A program made the position numbers and the translations under genes. This document shows, one piece after another, positions 23,979-34,272 of a stretch of DNA of 64,000 nucleotides. The DNA comes from Chamaea fasciata (lineage: Eukaryota; Chordata; Aves; Passeriformes; Sylviidae). The notes below the pieces were generated by a model. The model made no database searches, was not told the DNA's origin, and saw only the letters and a list, made by a program, of their open reading frames with translations. The stretch spans positions 23,237,740 through 23,301,739 of the forward strand of contig JARCOQ010000012.1 of assembly GCA_029207755.1 (NCBI GenBank), written 5' to 3'. How positions within the stretch are numbered: position 1 is the first letter of the stretch; every line of letters begins with the position of its first letter.

Positions 23979-26900
23979 TGTGTCCATACACATTAAAAAA
24001 TGCATTTCTTTCTTTTAATGCACAGCATCAGAAATAAATGAGCCCCAAGTTCGTAACTAAATAATGCCTCGTGTAAATGAGAAATTTAATTTTATAATTT
24101 GCATTTCTAAAGAATTTACTAGCATAAAACATTGATACATTAAAAAGTTTATAAGGTGGATCTGACTCACCCATGCAGGTCTTTGTCCCCTTGGATTCTT
24201 TGTGCTGTAATATTTGGATACTGGGTTGCGGCTAGAAATAGTCCACAGTTGTGAATCTACTTTGGTCAGCAGACCCTTTGTAGAGAGTATTTTTTAATTA
24301 CTGTTGTTACAAATAATGTTCTCTGCAGTAATCTACTTCAGTGTGGTCAAAATCCCCCAGGTGGGGCTTGATCCCTGTGTGGACCAGGTGCATAACTCAA
24401 GGCGCCCAAAAGTGTCCCAGTGCTTCTGGAGACTTCCCAGGCCTGAGAGAACCCCTCAGGACAGAAAAACTGACCAGGGCCAGTTCAGTCCTGCCTGGCC
24501 TTCACTGCCTCCCAGCAGAGTTGAGGAAATGGGATGATGCTGCATTCACAACAGTCACTTACCACATTATAAACAGACTGAATAAAATGGGCTCAAAAGA
24601 TTCAGAGGATTGTATGAGGGTAAGATGATCTCAAAGCTCAGTGACAGCAATGTTTCAGTGTCCATACATTGCCAAACATCCTCAGATTTTATAAAACAAC
24701 GTCATGAGGGAAGCTCTCCCACCAAAGCCTTAACACAAACAGACTCAGCTTTAAAAGGTCTCTGAACACTGAAGAAAAAAAGCTTTGTTCTAGTGCAGCC
24801 TAAATGAAACTGGACTCCATTCTGTTGTATTTTGTGGGCAGGAAGGTGCTGGTTCTGTGGCCTGAGCCTGGATGCCTGGGTTTTGCTGACAAGAGGGATT
24901 TTCATCTCCACGGAATAGCTGTTCCACTTGGCATCGGTGTTTTCAGATGATGGTTTATCAGTGAAGCCTGTGCCCTTGCAAGAAGCTCCATGTGCACATC
25001 TGGAATTTTAAACCACCCCCAAATCCTTTGCTTCTGACTGTACTATTTCCATAGCTCACTTTGTTTCTACTGTGATCCTCTTCCCACTTCAAAATTCTCT
25101 TTTCCCTCCAGATTTCAATGCTTCAAGTCTAACCCCCAGAAAATGTTTCCATTGCTAACTTTGTGGAAATTCTGTATCAGTTGTTTTGTGTATATTTGTT
25201 TTAACCTCAGTGGTTTTGCCTTTGTTTTAACCTTTTTAAGTAAACACGTGTTGTTGTATTCTTATATTTCTACAAGGAAGATATTTGTTATTAGAAGAAA
25301 TGACTTTAGGTAGCAGCTGCTTTGAGCTGTTCATTATTTATGGTGTAAAAGCCTTGCTTCCTCACCACAAGAAAAACACTTTTGTTAGTTATACTCTTTT
25401 TACACACTTGTCTTCTCACTGGACTGGCATTGTGGCTTTAATTAATTTTCCTGGGTTTGGCATTATTAAGAACAAGGGGTTTTCTCTCCTTCAATCCTGG
25501 CCACTTTTCATGTTTCCACATAAGATTTAAGTTGTGCTTTGATTCATTAGCAAAATGACGCTGAAATTGAAGGGCATTTTGAAAAACTTTGTTTTGACTC
25601 TGTGGAATTTCTTGTCCTATAAACCTCTGCTTCTCCTGCTCCTTCCTGAGCTCCCAGCTCCTGCAGATAGCAATATGCTACTCATGTGCCTCTTGCATCT
25701 CTAATATTTTCCAGGTGAGAAGAAAAGTGAAGGAAATTGCAGGTCTGTTACAGGGAGCAGAGAGGGAGGAGCATGTGTTGGAAAAGCCAAACAGGGCTGG
25801 GGGGGGAACAGAAGAAAACAGGTTTAAAAGATGGAAAGAAGTTTCTCTTTTCCTACTCCTTGTGCAACTGTGCCCAAGCTGGTGAGCAAATGGGGTACTG
25901 ATAAATTCTTTTGAATTGCTAAAGGCTTTTTGCAGTTCAGCTCCTGACATTCACGGTTCAAGCCTTTTTGTGCAACCCAATGCAAATGTCCAGCTTAAAC
26001 TTGCAACTTTCTTACCCTTATTTTATAAACTCACAATTTCCTAGAACAATGATTCAATTAGCAGAAGTGCATGTATCCCTACAGATGCTTAGAAAACAAA
26101 GCAGCCAGCTTCTTTTCAAACAAAAAAATGGGTTAATTTACCCAGCAATAAGCATAATTTAAAAAAACTTCAGATTTTGTAAAGCCACAGTAGAAAAGAA
26201 ACCATGGATTTTTTTGTTTCACAGATTTGTTATCACAGATGTTCTTAACCTAAATATATGGATATGCAAAAACAAATACTGTTTAAAATATGTATAAACT
26301 TCCTTTATTTATGTCTGACACTGATTTCATTCTGACTCCAGGTTTCAAGCAGCTGGAAATGCTAACTCCAGGGCTCAGTGTGCCCCCCTGCTGCTTCCCA
26401 TGCCTTCCTTGGCAGAAGGAGAGGTTAGCCTGGGTTTTGGGGGTGCATCTAACATTTTGTGAAGAGACCTGACCATTGTATTTAGAAAGACTTCCCAGCA
26501 GTGAATATGACACTGAGTTTAGCTTGGTTCAATGTGCCATTCATAGAGTGACCACCAGCCCAGGGCTCTGGAGGTGAGGAGTCACCAAAGGCAGAAATGG
26601 GGAGAGGAAAATCCTCTTTTCCCTGTCTCCGTGTGTGCTGGGAATATCAACGTGTGGCCTGGGCAGGCTGTGAATACACAAGCACTGGCAGAAATCAGTG
26701 GGGCAGCTCTGCAGCCACTCCAAGCTGCCCTTCCTCCCTGCCCACGCCGCCTTTGTGTGACCTGCTGTCATTTTCTGTGCAATGCTCTCCTGGAAGGATG
26801 ACAGGGCAGTTTGGAGCTGCCAGAATGGGAACTGCAGTGGCTGAAGGGAACATTCCAAATGTTGCCATTTATCGGCATCATGGGTTGATTTTGGTTTGAA

Positions 26901-28350
26901 CACCTTTTCTGCATCCAACAGAGAAAGCAGGTTCTGCCTCATCTCCTCTGGCTGGCAGATGGTTGTAGGTAGGTTTTTAGTGAGGAAGTTGTCTTTGGGA
27001 TACAAAGAGGAATCTCTAGCTAATGGCCTGTCCCAGTTAGAGGGACTGTTTATTGGCATTAACTGAACTTTTTCTAAAGACAGCCTGTTAGAGACTCAAT
27101 TTGAAAATGGCTTAAGGTAGGTGAAATTAATTCCACAGTGGTTATTCAGGTAATCAGCCTTGGGATTTAGCCAGAGGTGCAAACACAGATTCCAGCAGGA
27201 GTTTTGCTTCAATTTTGTTTGCAGATAAGGACCATCTATCCATAGATCCTATGGGAAGATGAACAAATGAGAAAAATAATAGCAGAATCTGATTACTTTA
27301 TGCTGAGATTTCAATACAGAAGGAAAGGAAGATACAAGGCTCTCTCCAGATCAGATGTTACTGCAATCATTTGTTAACGTGCGTCCTTGAATGGAATTAA
27401 TGAAACCTTTCATTATAGATCAATATGCTCTTTGACTAGAGAATGTTATGGGTACCTATTGTATATGCTTAATTAGATTGAAATTGCTTTCACATTTCCT
27501 TTATATTCAAAAAAAATCTGATCTCAGCAGTTTTAAAAAAGCGAATTACAAAAGTCATCCTCTCTGCCACGGTGCTAGAGTCAGCAAGAGAAGGGAAAAA
27601 GGGAAAAGCTCCTCAGCCAGCTCTCAGGTCTCAGCTTGGTGGCAGTTATGGCAGAGTTCACTAGTACTGCAGCATACCCATGACAAAATCAAATGGTAGT
27701 CCCCAAGCACCATCACCAGGAGACTGACAGGTGTCCATTGAAGGCAACAGGTTTGGACTGGGTCTATATAATCAATTTTGAGACATTCTTGACTTTCCTA
27801 TTTTCTGTTCAAAACCAATTCATTGACAAAATGGTTCCAAATTAATCTGCACTACCCTCCTTCCTCATCCACATCTCCCAAAAACATTCTCAAGGGATCC
27901 TTTTCCATGTTTCATTTCTTGATGGCCTTTATTGCTCCTTGAATTCTCTCTCAAAACCCACCCTTAAAACTCGCAGTCTTAATCCCAGAGCCCTATTCCT
28001 ATCAAAACAAAGCTGTTAGAACTTCAGTACTAATTACTCTGCTGTGCTGTCACCTCATGCTTTCAGCTCAGTCCCTGGGATGTTTCTGGGTTTGTTCCTG
28101 GCTGTCCCAACCATGGCCACTGCCCTTGTTTCTCACCCTGCTAAGCCACACGGGTCCCCAAGAGTGGCCGTGGGGCTGTGTCTGTGCTCCAGTCCCATCC
28201 TCCCCCTTCATGGCACACCCAGGCCTGTCTGAACTGAAATGTCAACTCTCAACCACACTCTGAAGCAGTTTTTTACCTTAATTCTCCAAGCCCCAGCTCT
28301 GCAGCCAGAAGGCTCCTGCTGTTTGCCCGGGGCTGCCATCGGGCAGGGTT
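23979..28350. other. Non-coding DNA, no gene recognised
   Basis: AT-rich to moderate GC. A 172-codon minus-strand frame (26541-27059) shows no motif I recognise, and its length is within chance expectation for 64 kb read in six frames. No named repeat was found. Confidence 0.5.
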
Positions 28351-28665
28351 GCGGTTATTTAGCCTGGAGAAAAGGAGGCTCCCTCTCCTTGGAGCTCTCT
28401 ACAATTTCCTGACAGGAGGTTGTAGCCAGGTGAGGTTCAGACTGCTCACAGGTACCAAGAAACAGGACAAGGAAAAATGGGCTCAGGCTGCACCAAGGGA
28501 GGTTTAGATTGCCTATTAGAGAAAATTTCTTCACTGAAAGGGTTGTCAAGGGGATATGGCACTTGGGAACAGGGTTTAGTGGTGAATTTGGCAGTGCTGG
28601 GAGAGTGGTTGGACTTGATGATCTTACAGGGCTTTTCCAACCTAAACAATTCTATGATTCTATAG
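28351..28665 (+). mobile_element. CR1 LINE 3' end with intact terminal octamers (plus orientation)
   Basis: The text follows the classical chicken-type CR1 3' region: TTTAGCCTGGAGAAAAGGAG, AGGAGGTTGTAGCCAGGTG, GGGAGGTTTAGATTG, AATTTCTTCACTGAAAGGGT, GGTTGGACTTGATGATCTTA. It ends with ATTCTATGATTCTATAG at 28665, two nearly perfect terminal octamers. A stretch after the GAAAGGGT block is missing compared with the usual element. It represents a different and probably older subfamily than the GC-rich copies elsewhere in the window. Confidence 0.95.
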
Positions 28666-29393
28666 ACTCCACTGTGCTACGTTTAGTGTCCCTCGGACTT
28701 CTAAGGATGCATTGTATATCAGCTTTCCTTCCTCCAAATTCTTTGTTTGTACACTGGCAGTTTTGTGCCAATTTTTTTTCCTTTGCCTGGAGTTATTGGC
28801 AGAGCTAATTAACCACAGAATATAAAGCCTTGTTCTCCAGGGCCGGGTGGTGAGGTCCCACAGCAGCACCAGTGCTGCCCTGGGGCCTGGGGAATGAGCA
28901 GAGGGATGGGCTGCCTGAGGGTGGGTAAAATATCTTCACAAAGAGGTACCAGGTTTATTCCAGCAGTGAATGCAATTCTTATTCTGGAGGGGCCACGTGT
29001 TGCATCCTTCCTTGCCCTGCTCCACAGCCCCACGGATGGCACTGGCTGTGCTCACAGGCTCACACGGGTGGAGCTCGATAGATGCTGGTGGATCAGAGGG
29101 GATTTGCAGGCTCACCTGTGCCTGTGTAGGCATGGGGGGGCTGCGAGCTGCCTCTGGGTGTGGATGGGTGCACGGGCTCAGGGTGCTGCTCCCCGTGTTC
29201 GCGGAGCTCAGCCTCGCTTCAAGCGAGGAGAATGGGGAGTGGGAGAGGGGCAGCCGTGGGGCAGGCGTGGTTGAAGAGAGTCCCTCTCCACTTCCAGGCC
29301 TGGCCTCAGTCTCTGTGAGCTGTTAAGAGACCAAGATTTTTCCACAACCAGAAACGCTTGAGAAACTTTGTCTTTGCCCCCACCTCCCCCCAA

Positions 29394-29395
<2 letters not shown>
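28666..29395. other. Non-coding DNA upstream of the CpG island
   Basis: GC content rises gradually towards the right. No exon or named repeat is seen. Confidence 0.45.

Positions 29396-29431
<36 letters not shown>
29396..29431. repeat. T36 homopolymer
   Basis: Thirty-six consecutive T bases lie about 60 bases upstream of the TATA-like box of the CpG island. They could be a simple repeat or the poly(A) tail of an old minus-strand retrocopy, but no retrocopy body is recognisable beside them. Assembly length errors are likely here. Confidence 0.95.
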
Positions 29432-29432
<1 letters not shown>

Positions 29433-29490
29433 GTCTTTTTTTATTCCTGGACAAATGTCTGCTCCTGACAGGAAACATGACTGGATTGAG

Positions 29491-29498
29491 TATAAAAT
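29491..29498 (+). promoter_or_regulatory. TATA-like box at the edge of the CpG island
   Basis: TATAAAAT lies exactly where AT-rich DNA gives way to CpG-rich DNA. A start site about 30 bases downstream would fall near 29520, inside the CpG-rich GCCGCCCAGCCGAGCC stretch. Most CpG-island promoters do not use a TATA box and start over a broad zone, so this may be coincidental. Confidence 0.35.
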
Positions 29499-29940
29499 GC
29501 TGGCGCTGTCCGTGCCGCCCAGCCGAGCCCCGTGTCTGTGTCTCCACGCTCGGAGCTCCGGCGGCCGCGGCGCCGTGGGGTGGCCCTGGGCAGCCTGCAG
29601 AGAGGCGACAGGGAGGGGACACACAGCGACAGGCCACCAGCGCCGCAGCATGGGGGTCCCGCCCGGCCCCCTCGCAGCCGTGCCTGTGGGTGCCTGCGTG
29701 ACCGAGAGGGTGCGGAGCGACCCGCGGGGAGGGGACACCCGCCCCGGCACAGGGACAGGGACAGGCTGCCCCGGGCTTCTTCCCCCGCTCGTTTCGCCCC
29801 TCCAGCCCCAGGCTGTCCCCGAGGGCAGCAGCGGAGCGCCAGGAGCGGGGCCCTGCGGGAGGGCAGGGCCGGGGGCTGCGCTCCCCCTGGGCTGGGGGGA
29901 AGGGACAGGAAAACCGAGACGAAGCAACAGCCTCCAGCTT

Positions 29941-30017
29941 TTCCCTTCCTCTAATCTTGCTTCACTCCCCTTGCTCCCTCTCCCTCCCTCTCCCCTTTCC
30001 CCTCCCTCTCTCTTTCT
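29941..30017 (+). promoter_or_regulatory. Pyrimidine-rich (CT) promoter tract
   Basis: Nearly continuous C/T sequence with CTCCCTCTCCCTCCCTCTCC words, equivalent to a GAGA-like purine tract on the other strand. Such tracts are common just upstream of, or within, the first exons of developmental genes. They can be nuclease-sensitive or bind zinc-finger factors. The role here is inferred from position only. Confidence 0.45.
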
Positions 30018-30021
30018 AATT

Positions 30022-30184
30022 CCTGCCACTAGCTCGGAGCCTCATTCAGCAGCCGCTGCCGCTGGAGTGTAATAGGCTGAAGATGCTGCCGAGCCCGCTC
30101 CGCGGCCAATTGTGAATGGGACTTGCCTGGTGTCCCCGCTCCGCAGGCGGCCGAGGGACGCGGCCAGCCCCGCCGGACCCGCAG
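30022..30184 (+). other. Candidate first exon with uORF, start codon and splice donor
   Basis: The segment ends in CCGCAG|GTGAGC, a strong 5' splice site (exon end 30184, intron from 30185). It contains a ten-codon upstream ORF (ATG 30083, A at -3, TGA 30113-30115). The next ATG (30116) directly abuts that stop in the same frame and stays open for 23 codons to the donor in phase 0. The encoded start would be MGLAWCPRSAGGRGTRPAPP plus three residues, a low-complexity sequence I do not recognise, and this second ATG has T at -3 (weak context). The exon may therefore be wholly 5' untranslated, with translation beginning in a later exon. The left boundary is arbitrary because the transcription start is unknown. 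Confidence 0.4.
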
Positions 30185-30697
30185 GTGAGCGGAGGGAGCC
30201 CGGGGAGCGGCGGGGGCAGCGCGGTGCCAGGGGAAGGGGACAGCGCGGCGAAGGGAAGCGGCAGGGGCTGAGCGTGTGGGCAGCTCGGAGAGGAAAGGGG
30301 GGATGCTCGCGGGCTCCCAGAAGTTGGCGGGGCCGGGCAGGTGTGCGGAGCGGGGCCGGGCGCGGTTCGGGCGCTGCGGCCGCCGCGGGGTCCCTGGGGC
30401 TCTCGGCTCTCCGGAGGGAGAAGGAAAACGCTCTGGCAGAGGCTGCTATTTTTTTTTCCCCCCCCCTCCCTTCAGTTCTTGCTCAGGGGCGGGGAGGAGG
30501 GGGGCGAGCGTTTGGCCGTTTTAAATTTCTCCTCCGGAGAAGCAGATGCCGAAAGCCCCGAACTGAAAATCTTTTACTTGCGCCGTAGCTCCTAGGCACG
30601 AAATGGATATGCAGGAATTAGGAGTGCATGAAATGCAGGATACTCTAGTCAGAATGAAAAAGGCAAAGACTTTGATTTATACCCTCCCCCCGCGCCC

Positions 30698-30725
30698 TTT
30701 ATTTATTTATTTATTTATTTATTTT
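30698..30725. repeat. (TTTA)n microsatellite
   Basis: About seven ATTT tetranucleotides. A simple repeat with no further role visible. Confidence 0.9.
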
Positions 30726-30739
30726 GCTGGCCTTCAAAG

Positions 30740-31190
30740 GCATTACTATTCACAAGGTACCAAAATGGTATCTGTCTCTAACACGGGCTAGTCCAAAAAG
30801 CATTAGACTACTGGGTGATGCATGCATAGGCACATCCCCAAGGAAGGCAAAATAGATCAGGCTGCGGGTCCCCATAAATACCATTAAGTTTAGAATAAAA
30901 GTGCTTCCTGTGCAGCCCTTCGGGAACACATATAGCAGTCTGACATCATGATAAAAATGCCTTCACCTCCTATAGAAGTCCCCCTTTATTGTCTACTCTT
31001 TTAAATATTCATTTGGTGAGGAGAGAACCAGGATATGCTGGGAGAGCTTCTTTGTACCGCTGCTACAAAGGACAGAGTGGCTGTGTAACACAGTATTTAC
31101 CTACCCAGATATCTGTGACAAAGGAACCTCTTTAGCAAATGAGGTCACTAATTCAGAAATTGGCCCTTTATGAGGAGAATGCTCATTGCT
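30740..31190. promoter_or_regulatory. Possible conserved non-coding element downstream of the promoter
   Basis: A high-complexity stretch without simple repeats, just after the CpG island. It carries GATGCATGCAT, CCCATAAATACC and CCCTTTATGAGG (near-CArG) words and an ATTCATTTGG motif. First-intron enhancers often sit here. The call rests only on texture and position. Confidence 0.25.
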
Positions 31191-33214
31191 TTTTCACGTT
31201 CCAATTACTAGCAACTCCCTGGGAAAGACTTTCTTCCTGTTGATTTGTGGTGATACGATAAGGTTTTCACAGACTCCGTGCCTCTCTATTAAGAAATTAA
31301 ATGTTTTGAATTATTTAATGACGGAACTGTTGAATAAGAGGAGCACCGCCGGGCTCCAGAGCAGGAAAGCACGCACTCAGGCACTGCTGGATGTCCATCT
31401 CCTTTCCCCCTCCCTTGCTCTTCCGTCTGGCTCAGTGTTTCCAAAGTCTATGTGATTCTCCAGGTAAATACTTTGTTCTCTTTTCCCACACTGGCTGACG
31501 GATCCCAATGAATAAATTGCCTTTCAGTGTAGAAGTCCTGCAATAATTAACCTGACATCTGCCTCAGCCAGGTCTGTCTGCCGAGGTTTGGAACACAAAT
31601 AGATGCTTGTGTTCAGTCCTCTGGCTGGTTTTATAAGCAGAGATATGCGCGAGTCCATGGCAGGGGAACTGCAGATGTTTGCTCAGGAGCAGCAGATCCC
31701 TGGCAGAGCTGCGCCGTTCCCGTGGCCGGGAGAGGGGCAGTGAGAGCAGAGGGAAATTAGGAGCAGGAGGTCTGGTCTGAGCTTCATGCCTTAACACACA
31801 AGGCATTCTTGGAGCACGTTTCTGAGTCTAGAAGAGTCTGTGCTCTAGAAAACTGAAGTTCCTGGCTGCAGTTCAAAAGCAGTTCTCCTGCCTCTTGCAG
31901 AAGAACAAAATAAAGTTACAGAACTAAGAACAAGATACTCAGTAAAAAAATTGGAAATCTTTTGAGAAAATTTTACCTAAAGGACATCTTTCTTTGACAG
32001 GCTCTTGTTCTTAGGCCCTGAAATAGGATTATTTTTTTTTTTCACCTCAACCTTACACATCAGAGAATGAGCAGGGACAGAGAATGCTATTTATAGGCTT
32101 CTCCACATCAGCTTTAACTTTGCTACAATTATAAGTGTTGCCTGTCCAAAGAAATCAGCCGGAACTAGATTACTTCATTAGCAGAAACGCTGCTACAATA
32201 GGACATGCCAGGGGATAAGTCATTGCAATTTATCAGCAGCAGTTTCAGAGGAAAATATGTATAGAAATGGTTGATTGAGAGATAGAGCAGCTAAGTTAAT
32301 TTTTCTTCTCCATGAAAATATGGGGAAACTGCAAAGATTGGAGTGATTTCTGTAATTTATCTGATAAAATACTTTAAAGTGTATCATGTGGTTTCAGCTT
32401 CAATTAATAGGCTATTCTGACAACATCTGACATATTTAATTTAGTGTAAGGAACATATGTGAAGTTCATAGTTACAGTAGACTGAGACTAGAATTCCTAT
32501 TTTCTGCAACTGCAGTAACATAACAGTGTAACTTGACAAACCTTTGAATGATAAGAATTCCACAGTAGAAGCTCAGACATCATAGAAATTTCAAGTCATC
32601 TCACACTTAAAACTGGCGTCTCTTCTTTTTGGTGAACCCCTAAACTGAATTTTGAATTCATTTTGTGAGCTGGATGTTTAGTGAAGTATCTTCAGTGTGT
32701 GAGAAGCAGAGGTCTCATCTGGAATCAATTAATTTGAAACAGTTTAGCAACATACTTCCTGGACTGTGTATGTGCGTGCGTCTGAGTTCTTCTGCCAGAT
32801 TTTAAGCTAAAGTCTGTGTATAATTTCCTCTGCCATACCCATTTTTATGTTTTTAATGGCACTTCAGTTTTCATTGTTTCTTTGTTGGGGCCAACCCAAG
32901 GCTTGGGGACAGAAATGACGAGGCAGCCATTGATTTAAATGGAGAAGGGGTCGGGCGCTTTGTCTGGGTGAACTAAGAGGACTTTATGGTCATTTTATGC
33001 CATCTATATCTTCATACATCGGATACATTATCTCTTACGGGTTAAGGAGCACTGTGCCCATCTGCTTTGACACATGCTGGACGGGGAGTAAAACCCTTTT
33101 ATAGTATTTTAGGAGGAAATGCAGCAGTCCTGTGTCGGGTTTCGACGCTGGGGACTCAGGCTGAGAGAAGCGGTCCGCGGAGTGCGTTATCTCGGGGGCC
33201 GCGCTGCGGCGGGC

Positions 33215-33234
33215 GGGCAGCAGGGGGCAGTGCT
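33215..33234 (+). promoter_or_regulatory. CTCF-like binding motif
   Basis: GGCAGCAGGGGGCAGTGCTG closely matches the vertebrate CTCF core (CCAGCAGGGGGCGCT type), including the invariant AGGGGGC part. CTCF sites act as insulators and loop anchors. The site lies about 25 bases before the CpG-dense minisatellite, so its use may depend on methylation of the island. It is a motif match only. Confidence 0.5.
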
Positions 33235-33260
33235 GCCCCGCGTGTTCCCGGAGCCGCTCC

Positions 33261-33642
33261 CGGCTCTTCCCGCACCGGGAGCGCCCGCGGGATGCGGGGC
33301 CGGACCCGTCGCGCTGTTCCCGGCTCTTCCCGCACCGGGAGCGCCCGCGGGATGCGGGGCCGGACCCGTCGCGCTGTTCCCGGCTCTTCCCGCACCGGGA
33401 GCGCCCGCGGGATGCGGGGCCGGACCCGTCGCGCTGTTCCCGGCTGTTCCCGCACCGGGGGCGCCCGCGGGATGCGGGGCCGGACCCGTCGCGCTGTTCC
33501 CGGCTGTTCCCGCACCGGGAGCGCCCGCGGGATGCGGGGCCGGACCCGTCGCGCTGTTCCCGGCTGTTCCCGCACCGGGAGCGCCCGCGGGATGCGGGGC
33601 CGGACCCGTCGCGCTGTTCCCGGCTGTTCCCGCACCGGGAGC
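33261..33642. repeat. 60-bp CpG-dense minisatellite, about 6.4 units
   Basis: Units begin at 33261, 33321, 33381, 33441, 33501 and 33561, with a partial copy at 33621-33642. Each 60-base unit has about 11 CpG sites and includes CGCACCGGGAGCGCCCGCGG and CCGGACCCGTCGCGCTGTTC. The first three units read CGGCTCTTCC and the remaining ones CGGCTGTTCC. One unit (33441) also has CACCGGGG for CACCGGGA. Because 60 is a multiple of three and the unit lacks stops in most frames, 20-residue peptide repeats run open on both strands (for example GSSRTGSARGMRGRTRRAVP on plus). With several frames open at once, this is more likely repeat structure than protein. Confidence 0.95.
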
Positions 33643-33745
33643 ATCCCGCGGGGTCGCGCCCCGCGCTCCCCGAGGTTTAGCAGCCCTCCAGCCGCTGCAC
33701 CGCCTCACCCGCGGCCGCGCGGCACCGTCTTGGCTCTGGCGGAGG

Positions 33746-34164
33746 AGTTTTGGGATACTGGAAGTGCGGCTTGTCCGCAGACAAGCTGACTCCACAGCTG
33801 AAGGCTGGGTGTGGAATAACAGCGCGGGCCCCTCTCGGGAGGGTTTTTTTTGCTCACTCTTTCGTCCCTTTTCAAAGGCAGTGTCGGTTCATGCCATGCC
33901 AAGAGTTTAAAGGCAGAAAAAAATGATACAGCGAAACAAAATGTATTTCTTTCAGAGATGTTATCGGGTTTGAGAGATCTTGTAAAGATATGCTTGATAG
34001 GAGAGAATAAAGAAAAAAAAAGACATATTAAGCCAAATTGGACTGGTTTTATCTGTACACATCCAGGTCAGTGGAGCTTACAGCTGAAGGACTGAGAAAA
34101 GCAGGATGGTCCAAACCACTTCCATATATCCTGCAGCACGCTGGAATACAAAAGATGTTACCGC
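33746..34164. other. Non-coding DNA, no gene recognised
   Basis: The transition from the CpG island back to AT-rich sequence. Nothing specific is seen. Confidence 0.5.
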
Positions 34165-34272
34165 CACAGGAATGGTTTGGGTTGGGAAGGGACCTTTAAG
34201 CTCATTTCCTTCCACCCCCTGCCATGGGCAAGGACACCCTCCACTATCCCAGGCTGCTCCAAAGCCCATCCA
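34165..34272 (-). mobile_element. Short CR1 LINE 3' fragment (minus orientation)
   Basis: GGAATGGTTTGGGTTGGGAA, CCCCTGCCATGGGCAAGGAC and TATCCCAGGCTGCTCCAAAG are the reverse-complement terminal blocks of CR1, found in the same order as in the longer copies. The fragment is only about 110 bases long, an extreme 5' truncation. Confidence 0.9.

Larger units (their letters stand above)
29500..30590 (+). promoter_or_regulatory. CpG island, probable promoter of an unidentified plus-strand gene
   Basis: About 1.1 kb are strongly GC-rich with frequent CpG dinucleotides, in sharp contrast to the AT-rich surroundings. The island holds a TATA-like box at its left edge, a pyrimidine-rich tract at 29941-30017, a consensus splice donor at 30184/30185, and an Sp1-type GGGGCGGGG at 30486-30494 within a G-cluster of G-quadruplex type. 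In vertebrates, isolated islands of this size usually mark promoters. The donor orientation points to transcription to the right. Open frames up to 273 codons on both strands result from the lack of AT-rich stop codons and are not evidence of coding. Confidence 0.75.
30591..33129. other. Putative intron DNA between the two CpG islands
   Basis: If the first exon call is right, this is intron 1 of a plus-strand gene. It includes a (TTTA)n repeat at 30698-30725. The stretch 30740-31190 has high word complexity and little low-complexity sequence, and looks like a conserved element. No internal exon was recognised. Confidence 0.4.
33130..33745. promoter_or_regulatory. Second CpG island containing a CpG-dense minisatellite
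   Basis: CpG dinucleotides are frequent on both flanks of the 60-bp repeat as well as inside it, for example GGTCCGCGGAGTGCG on the left and CACCCGCGGCCGCGCGGCAC on the right. It may be an alternative promoter, an enhancer island or a boundary element. No splice donor as convincing as the one at 30184 was seen at its right side. Confidence 0.6.

Noticed and set aside
26541..27059. 172-codon minus-strand open frame
   Set aside because: No domain, no splice context and no compositional bias. Frames of this length are expected by chance a few times in a window of this size.
29208..30029. 273-codon minus-strand open frame
   Set aside because: It reads through the T36 run as poly-Lys and through the CpG island, where stop codons are rare. 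Other frames are open too, and no domain is visible.
33067..33910. Plus-strand frames of 240 and 263 codons and minus-strand frames of 162 and 202 codons over the 60-bp repeat
   Set aside because: Four overlapping frames on two strands are open because the repeat unit lacks stops and its period is a multiple of three. That argues for repeat structure and not for a protein.
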